Shown here piece after piece: positions 27,547 to 35,242 of a DNA stretch of 64,000 bases. The stretch covers positions 124,001 to 188,000 of the forward strand of contig NZ_FXAP01000005.1 in assembly GCF_900177615.1 (NCBI RefSeq). Direction: 5' to 3'. Each line of letters begins with the position of its first letter. The first letter of the stretch is position 1. Source of the DNA: Plantibacter flavus. GTDB taxonomy: Bacteria > Actinomycetota > Actinomycetes > Actinomycetales > Microbacteriaceae. The notes under the pieces were generated by a model that worked only from the letters and a program-made list of their open reading frames with translations, made no database searches and was not told the DNA's origin. The translations under genes and the position numbers were made by a program.

Positions 27547-28544
27547 GGTGCGTTCCTTCCGAGCAGTTCCTGCTCCGGGGTGTGCTGCTTGGCGGATGAT
27601 GGTTCGTGGTCGGCGAGGAGCGCCGTCGCGGTCGCCTCGTCGGTGACGAGCACGGTGCAGAGGCCGCTGCTGACGACGGCTCTCGCGACGGCGTGCTTCT
27701 GCGCTCCGGCGATGACCGCGATGCTGCGACCGGCACGCCGGAGCGCTTCGAGTCCGAGCCCGACCGTGCGCTCGTCGAGTGTGGGGTCGACGATCATGCC
27801 CTCGGCGTCGATGTAGCGGCCGACGACGTCCCCGACGGCACCGCGTGCGACCAGGACGTCGACGTCTGCGGCCGTGAGGTATCCGCTGTGGACGAGGGCG
27901 GAGTCGGGTCCGGCCACGCCGGCACCGTACAGGTAGGTGTCGGCCGCTGCGGCCGTGCGGAGCACCTCCGCGACCGTGCGGTCCGACTCGATGCTCAGCT
28001 TCGTCTCCAAGCGCTCGAAGATCGCCGGGCTCGGGAGCAGGGTGACGTCGCCACGGCCCTTCTCGGCGATCCGTGCAGCCGTGGCGGCCGCGGTGCCGAC
28101 GCGCTGGTTGAGGCTCACGCCGCCGTTGATCTGCACCACGGAGAGCCCCGTCGCCCAGCCGTCGGACAGGTGGTCGGCGATGTCGCGCAGCGTCCTCCCC
28201 CAGCTCACGCCGAGCGTCCGCGGCACCGGTCGCATGGCGCCGAGGTAGTCGGCCGCCGCGCGAGCGACGCGTTCGTGGAGGTCGGCACTGTCGCTCGGGC
28301 TCGGCACGACGACCGCGTCCGCGAGTCCGAAGCGCTCGCGGAGCGCCCGTTCGAGTGGGAGACGGCGTGCGCGCGGGTGCACGATCTCGATGCGGATGTA
28401 GCCGAGTTCGCGGGCCTGGGCGAGGAGCCGGCCGACCTTCCACCGCGTGATGCCGAGCAGCGCGCCGATCTCGTCCTGGGTCTTCGTCTCGTCGTAGTAC
28501 AGCTCCGCGGCGCGCACCGCGAGCAGCTCGTCACTTTCGATCAC
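27543..28544 (-). CDS. SorC/DeoR-family sugar-phosphate regulator
   Basis: 333 aa. The N-terminal helix-turn-helix reads 'YYDETKTQDEIGALLGITRWKVGRLL'-like (split here only for description), followed by the SorC sugar-binding domain with 'ALVHSGYLTAADVDVL' and 'VGDVVGRYIDAEG'. The GTG at 28544 is chosen because GGAGGAGG lies six bases upstream and a good promoter ends just before it. It is the first gene of the deoC operon and overlaps deoC by ATGA, so it probably represses that operon until deoxyribose-5-phosphate binds, as B. subtilis DeoR does (family knowledge). Confidence 0.9.
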   Translation of the reverse strand: MIESDELLAVRAAELYYDETKTQDEIGALLGITRWKVGRLLAQARELGYIRIEIVHPRARRLPLERALRERFGLADAVVVPSPSDSADLHERVARAAADYLGAMRPVPRTLGVSWGRTLRDIADHLSDGWATGLSVVQINGGVSLNQRVGTAAATAARIAEKGRGDVTLLPSPAIFERLETKLSIESDRTVAEVLRTAAAADTYLYGAGVAGPDSALVHSGYLTAADVDVLVARGAVGDVVGRYIDAEGMIVDPTLDERTVGLGLEALRRAGRSIAVIAGAQKHAVARAVVSSGLCTVLVTDEATATALLADHEPSSAKQHTPEQELLGRNAP

Positions 28545-28569
28545 CTCGGGCCTCCTCCGGATCGTCTCC

Positions 28570-28598
28570 AGCCTAGGACGCCACCACCACCCGGACAA
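28570..28598 (-). promoter_or_regulatory. Sigma-A-type promoter of the deoC operon
   Basis: On the minus strand: -35 TTGTCC, exactly 17-bp spacer, -10 TAGGCT, giving a start near 28563 and a leader of about 20 nt with a strong GGAGGAGG site. This is the best two-box promoter in the window. Confidence 0.7.
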
Positions 28599-28690
28599 CG
28601 TCTGTTGGCGCCCATGCTCAGATGAGCAGGGGGCGATACGCCGATGCGCATCGTCGCCGGGGATCTGTCAGGAGATCCGGAACAAACCGG

Positions 28691-29920
28691 TCAACGACCT
28701 CGTGCTGCGAGGTCGGCCTCGATCGTCGTCGGTCGGCCGGTGATACGGCCGGCGATGGCGCACAGCGCGCCGGTCGCCAGCAGGAGCAGCAACGGGACGG
28801 TCCACGATCCGGTCACGGCGTGCAGCAGGCTCACGACCAGGGGGCCGAGTGCGCCGAGGGTGTAGCCGACGCTCTGCACGAAGCCGCTCAGGGCGACCGC
28901 GCCCTCGTGCGTCGCCGTCCGCAGGTTGATGAGCACGAGGGCGAGCGGGAACAGGAGCGGGCCGAGCCCGGCGAGCAGCACCCACAGCCACGTGAGCGTC
29001 GCCGGCCACAGGAGCAGGCCGAGATAGCCGAGCACGAAGCACGCGCTCGCGACGTAGACGAGGACGGCGACGTTCCGCAGCCTCGCGACGAGCATCGGGA
29101 CGATCAGGCTCGCCGGGACACCCATCGCGGAGAAGAGTGAGAGCAGCAGGCCACCCTGGGCCGGGGTGACGCCGGCGACGTCACCGACGATGGTGGGGAG
29201 CCAGGTGAACATCGCGTAGGCGTTCAGCGACGAGGTGGCGAACACCGCAGCGATGGCCCACGCGATCGGCGAGCGGTGGACGAGGACGCGACCGGCGCGG
29301 GGCACCTCCTCGATCTCGGGGTCCGTCGCCGCGGCGGCCCGGGCATCCCGACGCTCCCGGACGATGAGCGCGATCCAGGGCAGCACGGCGAGCATGGCGA
29401 CGATGGACCACACGCCAAGCGACACCTGCCACCCCGCGGCATCGGCGACCGGCACGGCGATCAGCGGCGGGATGAACGTGCTGACCGACAGGACCGTCGC
29501 GTAGAGGGAGGTGACCAGGCCGACGCGGTCGGGGAAGTACTTCTTGACCAGCGGCGGCAGCACGACGTTGCCGATGCCGATCCCGGCGAAGCAGAGCGCA
29601 CTCCCGATGGCGAGGACGGCGAAGTCGGGGGCGAGCGAGCGCATCAGGTGCCCGGCGACGATCGAGCCGAGCGCGATGAGCAGCACCGGCTCGAGGTGCA
29701 GCCGACGCACGAGTCGCGGGGTGAAGACGCCGAAGAGGGCGAAGCACAGTGGCGGCAGCATCCCGAGGAGCCCCAGCCCGACCGACCCCACGCCGATGTC
29801 GCCGTCGATCTCGGCGAAGATCGGCGACAGCGAGGTGACGGCCGTGCGGAGGTTCGCCGCGACCAGCACGATACCGACGAGTGCGAGGGCCCTCCCCCGC
29901 CACAGGGGACGCGGACCCAC
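28691..29920 (-). CDS. MFS transporter, CynX/NimT-like
   Basis: 409 aa, about 12 membrane segments. The first helix segment contains VAANLRTAVTSLSPIF, characteristic of the CynX/NimT (cyanate/2-nitroimidazole) MFS branch. The GTG at 29920 overlaps the ribF stop by one base (TAGTG), so it is translated after ribF; an upstream in-frame ATG would lie inside ribF. Substrate unknown. Coupling to ribF raises the thought of a flavin-linked or efflux role, but no sequence feature supports that. Confidence 0.88.
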   Translation of the reverse strand: MGPRPLWRGRALALVGIVLVAANLRTAVTSLSPIFAEIDGDIGVGSVGLGLLGMLPPLCFALFGVFTPRLVRRLHLEPVLLIALGSIVAGHLMRSLAPDFAVLAIGSALCFAGIGIGNVVLPPLVKKYFPDRVGLVTSLYATVLSVSTFIPPLIAVPVADAAGWQVSLGVWSIVAMLAVLPWIALIVRERRDARAAAATDPEIEEVPRAGRVLVHRSPIAWAIAAVFATSSLNAYAMFTWLPTIVGDVAGVTPAQGGLLLSLFSAMGVPASLIVPMLVARLRNVAVLVYVASACFVLGYLGLLLWPATLTWLWVLLAGLGPLLFPLALVLINLRTATHEGAVALSGFVQSVGYTLGALGPLVVSLLHAVTGSWTVPLLLLLATGALCAIAGRITGRPTTIEADLAARGR

Positions 29921-30852
29921 TAGGACAGCATCCGGCGCGCGCGCTCGACGTCGTCGGTCATCTGCACGATGAGCGGCTCGATCCCGGTGAACGCGACCAT
30001 GCCGCGGATGCGCTCGACGAATTGCACCTCGACCTCGTCGTCGTAGAGGTCGAGATCGGTCTCGTCGAGGACGTAGGCCTCGACCTGCTTCTGCGGGACG
30101 CCGTCGAAGGTCGGGTTGTTCCCGACCGAGATCGCCGCCGGATACCGACGTCCTCGCCAGAACAACCAACCCGCAAACACACCGTCTGCGGGGATGAGAC
30201 CCTGCGAATCCGGAGACAGGTTGGCGGTCGGGAAGCCGAGTTCCCGGCCACGCTTGGCACCGTGGACGACGACGCCCCGCACGCCGGGCGGACGACCGAG
30301 GAGTCGCGACGCCTCGCGGACGTCACCCTCCTCGAGGAGTTCGCGGATCCAGGTGGACGACACCCGACGCCCGCCGCCGGGACGGACGTCGTCGACGACG
30401 CGCACGGAGAACCCGTAGACCTCGCCGAACGACTCCAGCGTGGCGACCGTGCCGAGGCCGCGATGGCCGAAACGGAAGTCCTCGCCGACGAGCACCGTCC
30501 TGGCGTGCAACGCTCCGACGAGGATCGAGGTGACGAACTCCTCGGGCGTGAGCTGGGCCAGTGTCTGGTCGAAGCGCAGCAGCAAGGCGGCGTCGACCCC
30601 GGCGGCCGCCAGGAGACCGAGCTTCTGCTCGTTGCTCACGAGCGATGCCGGGCAACGGTCGGGGTTGATGAGACTCAGCGGGTTGCGGTCGAAGGTGACG
30701 GCGACGGAGCTGAGACCGGCGGCCGAGGCCTCCTCGAGGAGCGCGGCGACGACCGCGCGGTGACCCGTGTGGACGCCGTCGAACTTGCCGATGGTGACGG
30801 CCGACGGTCCGAAGGCGTCGGGGACCTGGTCGAGCTCGGTGAACGTGATCAT
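29920..30852 (-). CDS. ribF: Bifunctional riboflavin kinase/FMN adenylyltransferase
   Basis: 310 aa. Converts riboflavin to FMN and then FAD. The N-terminal adenylyltransferase domain has TIGKFDGVHTGHRAV with the GxxHxGH-type nucleotide motif and 'VLVGEDFRFGHRGLG'. The C-terminal kinase domain has GRELGFPTANLSP and 'PAAISVGNNPTFDG'. The ATG at 30852 overlaps the stop of the upstream membrane protein (ATGA). Length is typical. Confidence 0.96.
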   Translation of the reverse strand: MITFTELDQVPDAFGPSAVTIGKFDGVHTGHRAVVAALLEEASAAGLSSVAVTFDRNPLSLINPDRCPASLVSNEQKLGLLAAAGVDAALLLRFDQTLAQLTPEEFVTSILVGALHARTVLVGEDFRFGHRGLGTVATLESFGEVYGFSVRVVDDVRPGGGRRVSSTWIRELLEEGDVREASRLLGRPPGVRGVVVHGAKRGRELGFPTANLSPDSQGLIPADGVFAGWLFWRGRRYPAAISVGNNPTFDGVPQKQVEAYVLDETDLDLYDDEVEVQFVERIRGMVAFTGIEPLIVQMTDDVERARRMLS

Positions 30853-31268
30853 TTGCCGGTACGCCGATGTCCGGCCAACCACCACAGTCCGAGAATCGGG
30901 AGGACGAGCGGGATGAAGACGTACCCGCGACCGAAGACAGACCAGACCGTGTCGTGGGGGAAGAGCTCGGGATCGAGCAGGCTCAGCAAGCCGACGATCA
31001 GGACCCCGGCGAGCTCGAAGGAGATCGTGGCCCAGGCGATCCGCCGCCAGACGGCGCCTGGAGCGACGAGCGAGACGGTCGCCAGGATGTACACCACCGC
31101 GGCGACGGCCGAGAGCAGATAGGCCAGGGGCGCCTCGTCGAACTTGGTCGTGATCTGCACCACGGACCGGCCGGTGGCGGCGAGCGCCAGGATGCCGTAG
31201 ACGGCGACGAGCACGACCCCGACACCACGGACGCGTGGACGGGCTGGAGCGATGGTGGGGAGAGGCAT
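30849..31268 (-). CDS. Four-helix membrane protein
   Basis: 139 aa. Four hydrophobic segments and a short basic C-terminus. It matches the type of small 'integral membrane protein' often found between truB and ribF in related actinobacteria (general knowledge). Function unknown. The start ATG at 31268 has TAGAAT nine bases upstream. Its stop overlaps the ribF ATG. Confidence 0.85.
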   Translation of the reverse strand: MPLPTIAPARPRVRGVGVVLVAVYGILALAATGRSVVQITTKFDEAPLAYLLSAVAAVVYILATVSLVAPGAVWRRIAWATISFELAGVLIVGLLSLLDPELFPHDTVWSVFGRGYVFIPLVLPILGLWWLAGHRRTGK

Positions 31269-31283
31269 GACCCGACGATTCTA
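31266..31283 (-). promoter_or_regulatory. -10 element of the ribF operon
   Basis: TAGAAT nine bases before the ATG at 31268 on the minus strand, giving a leader of only about two bases. Confidence 0.5.
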
Positions 31284-31370
31284 TGCGACGCAGGCCCTCG
31301 CCCAGGCACTACGCGACGGTCACGCGAGCTGCGGTGCCGTCGTCTTCCACCGCCGTCGGTGCGCCGACGG

Positions 31371-31739
31371 TCAGCCGAGCTGGACGGTCCAGATCTGCTC
31401 CATGCGGTAGAGCATCACCGCGATCGCGAGACAGACGACGCCGAGCACGACCGTCGACCATCGGGTGCGCTCGACGAGCGCCCAGAACCCGCCGGCGATC
31501 GGCAGGATCATCGCGGAGACGAGGTAGGTGTAGAACTCGGGCACACTCCCCGTGGCGGTGTTCCCGAATGCGGGCGCGGCGATCGCCACCACCAGCTGCG
31601 CGATGAGGAGGACCTCCACGAGTGCCGTCGCCCCCATCGTCAGGTCGTTCGGCGCACGCCCGGCGAACCCGAGCACGATGCAGAGGAGCCCGGCCACGAC
31701 CGCGACCGCGATCTGGGCGAGGGTGAACCACTCGATCAT
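31371..31739 (-). CDS. Four-helix membrane protein
   Basis: 122 aa, four predicted membrane helices with very short loops and one conserved-looking turn (FAGRAPNDLTMG). No function recognised. The ATG at 31739 overlaps the truB stop (ATGA), so it is expressed from the truB transcript. Confidence 0.82.
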   Translation of the reverse strand: MIEWFTLAQIAVAVVAGLLCIVLGFAGRAPNDLTMGATALVEVLLIAQLVVAIAAPAFGNTATGSVPEFYTYLVSAMILPIAGGFWALVERTRWSTVVLGVVCLAIAVMLYRMEQIWTVQLG

Positions 31740-32671
31740 GCCGGTTCCTCCGCCGGGAAGTTCACGACCGACTTGAGCGAGCCGCCACGGCGCTCGACGA
31801 GCCCCACCAGTCGGCCGTCCGGCGCGACGGCGGCGATCGGACCGGTGTGGCCGGCCGGCAGCTCGCGTTCGAGCCGCTTCCCGTGGCCGAGGTCGACCGC
31901 CTCCTGCTCCGTGAGCTCGAGGGCACCGAACAGGCGCTTCGCGACGTCGGCCGGGTGCAACAGAGCCGTCTCCACGTCGAGGTCGTCGATCGTCGACGCG
32001 TCCGTGACGTCGAAGGGTCCGATCCGGGTCCGGCGAAGCGCGGTGAGATGGCCGCCGACGCCGAGGGATGCCCCCAGGTCACGGGCGAGGGCGCGGATGT
32101 AGGTGCCGGAGGAGCAGACGACCCGGACGTCGACGTCGACGGCCGCACCATCCCGACGGATGGCCAGCACGTCGAACGCGCTCACGGTGACCGCACGGGA
32201 CTTCAGCTCCACCTCGATCCCCTCGCGGGCCAGGGCGTAGGCGCGCTTCCCGCCCACCTTGATGGCGCTCACCGTGCTCGGCACCTGCTCGATGTCGCCC
32301 GTCAGCGGACGGATCGCGGCGATGATCGCGTCGTCGTCCACGGCAGCCACCGCGGCCTGGTCGGCGCGCTCGGTGACCTCACCTTCGGCGTCGTCGGTGG
32401 AGGTCGCCTCGCCGAGGCGGATGGTCGCCGTGTACTCCTTGTCGAGACCGACGATGAACGTCAGCAGTCGGGTCGACGAGCGCGTGCCCAACACGAGCAG
32501 ACCGGTGGCCATGGGGTCGAGCGTTCCCGCATGCCCCACCTTGCGCGTGCCGGCGAGCCGTCGCACCCGGGCGACCGCGTCGTGGGAGGTGTGCCCCTGC
32601 GGCTTGTCGATGAGGAGGATACCGGGACGGGCGGACGCCGACCCGGGTGCTGCTGTGCTGTTCTCGACCAC
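31736..32671 (-). CDS. truB: tRNA pseudouridine-55 synthase
   Basis: 311 aa. Converts U55 of the tRNA T-loop to pseudouridine. It has GILLIDKPQGHTSHD, catalytic Asp in HAGTLDPMATGLL, 'VSAIKVGGKRAYALAREG' and 'SSGTYIRALARDLG'. The GTG at 32671 is preferred because TACCGT lies six bases upstream, the recurrent leaderless pattern; an upstream ATG adds 16 residues with no homology. Followed by the coupled membrane protein gene. Confidence 0.95.
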   Translation of the reverse strand: MVENSTAAPGSASARPGILLIDKPQGHTSHDAVARVRRLAGTRKVGHAGTLDPMATGLLVLGTRSSTRLLTFIVGLDKEYTATIRLGEATSTDDAEGEVTERADQAAVAAVDDDAIIAAIRPLTGDIEQVPSTVSAIKVGGKRAYALAREGIEVELKSRAVTVSAFDVLAIRRDGAAVDVDVRVVCSSGTYIRALARDLGASLGVGGHLTALRRTRIGPFDVTDASTIDDLDVETALLHPADVAKRLFGALELTEQEAVDLGHGKRLERELPAGHTGPIAAVAPDGRLVGLVERRGGSLKSVVNFPAEEPA

Positions 32672-32683
32672 CCTGCAACGGTA
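32669..32683 (-). promoter_or_regulatory. Leaderless promoter of truB
   Basis: TACCGT, six bases, GTG at 32671 on the minus strand. Confidence 0.6.
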
Positions 32684-32735
32684 CCAGCGGCGGTCGGCAC
32701 CGCCGGGCGGCCGGAGCACCCCTGGGCGGCGGTGC

Positions 32736-33410
32736 TCAGCAGAAGTCGGCGAAGATCCGCCGTGGGTGCCGCTCGTCCGTGTTGTCCACGAGGGCGGTCG
32801 CCCGCGCGGTCGGGTCGTCGTCCTTGCGGTAGAGCGCCTGCCCGCCCACGTAGCGCACGTTGGACGGCGCCATCGGGTCGGCGTCGACGCCGAGGCGCTC
32901 GTGCAGCCGCTCGTAGGCCGTCACCACCGGGACGTCGAGCCAGACCGACGCATGCCAGAGGCCGCGGAGCTCAGGACGGTTCAGGAAGACGCCGTCGACG
33001 ATGAGGACGGCGTCCTGCGGGCCGGTCGTCCAACGCAAGGGAGCGCCGACGTCGCGCTGCTCATCGAACCCGACGAGTTGGAAACCGGCGCTGCCAGCCA
33101 GGCGGAAGGGCTCGACGAGCACCCGGCGAAACAGCGAGTAGTCGAACGAGTCGAGCCAGTAGCCCTCGGCCGAGTCCCGCCCCCGCGCGTACCGTTCCTC
33201 GCGAGGACGGTGGAAGTCGTCGATCGAGGCGCGGAACACCGCGCGTCCGGCCTCGTCGAACACCTCGGCCAATCCATCGGCGAACGCCGCCGTCCCGGAC
33301 CCGCTGACGCCGTCCACCGCGATGAGGGTGCGGCCGCGTGGGTAGTCCCGCTGGAACTGGTCTCGCAGTTGCCGGAGCAACTCGATCCGTGGTGTCGTGA
33401 CGAGCTTCAT
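32736..33410 (-). CDS. Uridine-kinase-like protein with broken P-loop
   Basis: 224 aa, overall uridine kinase/phosphoribulokinase-type fold with FRASIDDFHRPREERY and 'WLDSFDYSLFRRVLVEPF'. The nucleotide loop reads GVSGSGTA (34-41), where family members have GxSGSGK[S/T]. Both the Lys and the following Ser/Thr are replaced, by Thr and Ala, and the DNA shows no ambiguity. It may therefore not phosphorylate with ATP in the usual way. Start ATG 33410 is supported by TAGGCT seven bases upstream. It is divergent from mutY. Confidence 0.85.
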   Translation of the reverse strand: MKLVTTPRIELLRQLRDQFQRDYPRGRTLIAVDGVSGSGTAAFADGLAEVFDEAGRAVFRASIDDFHRPREERYARGRDSAEGYWLDSFDYSLFRRVLVEPFRLAGSAGFQLVGFDEQRDVGAPLRWTTGPQDAVLIVDGVFLNRPELRGLWHASVWLDVPVVTAYERLHERLGVDADPMAPSNVRYVGGQALYRKDDDPTARATALVDNTDERHPRRIFADFC

Positions 33411-33423
33411 GGCGCCGAGCCTA
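33408..33423 (-). promoter_or_regulatory. Leaderless promoter of the uridine-kinase-like gene
   Basis: TAGGCT, seven bases, ATG at 33410 on the minus strand. Only 13 bp separate this hexamer from an identical one serving mutY. Confidence 0.6.
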
Positions 33424-33436
33424 CCCGCGCGGATCG

Positions 33437-33451
33437 TAGGCTGGTGCGGTG
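33437..33451 (+). promoter_or_regulatory. Leaderless promoter of mutY
   Basis: TAGGCT, six bases, GTG at 33449. Confidence 0.6.
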
Positions 33452-34333
33452 CCGCCCGAACCCTCCGACCTCGCCCCGCTCGTGACGGGATGGTTCCGCA
33501 CCAACGCGCGCGACCTCCCGTGGCGACGCCCTGGGTTCCCTGCCTGGGGCACGCTCGTGTCGGAGTTCATGCTCCAGCAGACGCAGGTCAGCCGGGTGAT
33601 CCCGCGGCTCGAGGAGTGGCTCGGGCGCTGGCCGACGCCCGCCGACCTGGCGGCCGAACCACCGGCCGAAGCCGTCCGTGCCTGGGGCCGACTCGGCTAT
33701 CCGCGCCGAGCGCTCTGGCTCCATGCGGCGGCCACCCAGATCGCCGAACGGCACGACGGCATCGTCCCGTCGGACGTGGACCAGCTCCTGGCGCTCACCG
33801 GCATCGGTGCCTACACCGCTCGCGCCGTCGCCGTCTTCGCCTACGGCGACCGGCACCCGGTGGTGGACACGAACACCCGACGGGTCATCGCCCGATCCGT
33901 TCGCGGCCAAGGCGAGCCCGGCCCACCGAACGCCAAGGCGGACCTCCCCGCCATGGCGGCGCTCCTGCCGGAGTCCCGCTCGGAGGCAGCCGTCTTCAAC
34001 GCCGGGCTGATGGAGATCGGCGCGGTGGTCTGCACAGCGCGAGCACCGCGGTGCGAGGAGTGTCCGCTCCGCGAGGTGTGCGCTTGGCGCGCAGCGGGAT
34101 ACCCGGCCTACGACGGACCGGTCAAGACGAAGCAGAAGCAGTTCGCGGGCAGCGACCGACAGGTCCGGGGCATCATCATGGCCGAGCTCCGCTCGACCCA
34201 CCGCTCACTGACGGACGAAGAGCTCCGGGCGCTCTGGCCCGACGGCGAGCAGTTCGACCGCGCACTCGCAGGACTGGTCGCCGACCGCCTCGCGGTTCGC
34301 GTCGACGGCGGGTACGCCCTCCCCCACGACTGA
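33449..34333 (+). CDS. mutY: A/G-specific adenine glycosylase
   Basis: 294 aa. Removes adenine mispaired with 8-oxoguanine. It shows the catalytic Glu in SEFMLQQTQV, the helix-hairpin-helix LTGIGAYTARAV, the catalytic Asp in VVDTNTRRVI, and the four-cysteine Fe-S loop C-x6-C-x2-C-x5-C in 'CTARAPRCEECPLREVC'. It is shorter than the E. coli enzyme and has only a reduced C-terminal region, as in other actinobacterial MutY. The GTG start is fixed by the leaderless -10. Confidence 0.95.
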   Translation: MPPEPSDLAPLVTGWFRTNARDLPWRRPGFPAWGTLVSEFMLQQTQVSRVIPRLEEWLGRWPTPADLAAEPPAEAVRAWGRLGYPRRALWLHAAATQIAERHDGIVPSDVDQLLALTGIGAYTARAVAVFAYGDRHPVVDTNTRRVIARSVRGQGEPGPPNAKADLPAMAALLPESRSEAAVFNAGLMEIGAVVCTARAPRCEECPLREVCAWRAAGYPAYDGPVKTKQKQFAGSDRQVRGIIMAELRSTHRSLTDEELRALWPDGEQFDRALAGLVADRLAVRVDGGYALPHD

Positions 34334-34685
34334 CCGGTCCCTCAGCCCCACCCGGTCCCTGAGCCCACCCGGTCCTCAGCCCCACCCGGTCCCCCAGCCC
34401 CACGCGGTCCCTGAGCCCTACGCGGCCCCTGAGCCTTAACCCGGTCCCTGAGCTTGTCGAAGGGCGCACTTCGACAGGCTCAGTGACCGAACGCAACAAT
34501 CCACCCGTCGACGGGCTCAGTGACCGGATGAAGGAATCCCCACGTCGACAGGCTCAGTGACCGGACGTAACAATCCACCCGTCGCCAGGCTCAGTGACCG
34601 GATGACGGAATCCCCACCTCGACAGGCTCAGTGACCGGATGACGGAATCCCGGTCCCTGAGCCTGTCGAAGGGTGGTGCGAGGCG
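34334..34685. repeat. Gene-free repeat array with 37-bp units
   Basis: This 350-bp gap between converging mutY and rbfA is built almost wholly of repeats. 34334-34441 holds degenerate copies of CCGGTCCCTGAGCCCCA. Five units of 37 bp follow, beginning at 34471, 34508, 34545, 34582 and 34619, each led by TCGACAGGCTCAGTGACCG or a variant, with two unit types alternating. Inverted copies (GGTCCCTGAGC..TGTCGAAG) close both ends, at 34443 and about 34651. No coding potential is seen. Confidence 0.85.
34443..34488. terminator. Repeat-derived hairpin terminator
   Basis: GGTCCCTGAGCTTGTCGAAG and its near-complement form a stem of about 20 bp around a six-base loop. Placed between converging genes, it can stop transcription from both sides. 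Confidence 0.5.
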
Positions 34686-34686
34686 T

Positions 34687-35124
34687 CTAATCCTCGGCGT
34701 CGACGTCGCGCGGCTTGACGTAGGGGTCCTCGTCGCCAGCGTAGGCGGCGCCGGCGGCAAGCCCGGCCACCTCGGTGTCGCGGTTCTTCGCCTCGCGCAG
34801 CAGGTCTTCGATGTGCTGCGCGTTCTCCGGGATCGCGTCCAGGAAGAAGTCGAGGCTCGGGGTCAGCCGGGTGTTGATGTTGCGGCCGATCTCGGCACGC
34901 AACAGGCCCTTGGCGGACTCGAGCGCGGCCGAGGTGTCGGCGCGTTCCTCGTCGGAGCCGTACACCGTGTAGAACACGTTCGCGTGCTGGAGGTCGCCGG
35001 TCACCTGTACGTCGGTGATCGTCACGAAGCCGAGCCGCGGGTCGCGGATGCCCTTGTCGAGCCGTTTGGCGATGACTTCCTTGATGCGGTCCGCCAACTT
35101 GCGGGCCCTGGGGTTCTCTGCCAT
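34687..35124 (-). CDS. rbfA: Ribosome-binding factor A
   Basis: 145 aa. 30S maturation factor that binds the 16S 5' helix region. The KH-type fold shows ARKLADRIKEVIAKRL, 'LGFVTITDVQVTGDL', HANVFYTVYG and LTPSLDFFLD. A short acidic tail is usual. The ATG at 35124 follows GAGGA; an upstream in-frame ATG gives an unrelated Arg-rich extension. It lies downstream of infB in the standard order. Confidence 0.96.
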   Translation of the reverse strand: MAENPRARKLADRIKEVIAKRLDKGIRDPRLGFVTITDVQVTGDLQHANVFYTVYGSDEERADTSAALESAKGLLRAEIGRNINTRLTPSLDFFLDAIPENAQHIEDLLREAKNRDTEVAGLAAGAAYAGDEDPYVKPRDVDAED

Positions 35125-35242
35125 CTCGTCCTCCTCTGATGACCGTCGGGCGGAGGGCCGCCAGACGGATGCTGCACACACAATACAAGCAGGAATCCCC
35201 GCCGCCCTCCCGGAGGAGGACGACGGGGACCGGCCGAGCGGA

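Noticed and set aside
27547-28443. Upstream extension of the deoC frame
   Set aside because: Lies entirely inside the SorC regulator and is Arg-rich with no homology; the coupled ATG at 27546 is clear.
34443-34685. 37-bp periodic repeats as a possible CRISPR array
   Set aside because: Units abut without unique spacers, two unit types alternate, ends are inverted, and no cas gene is near.
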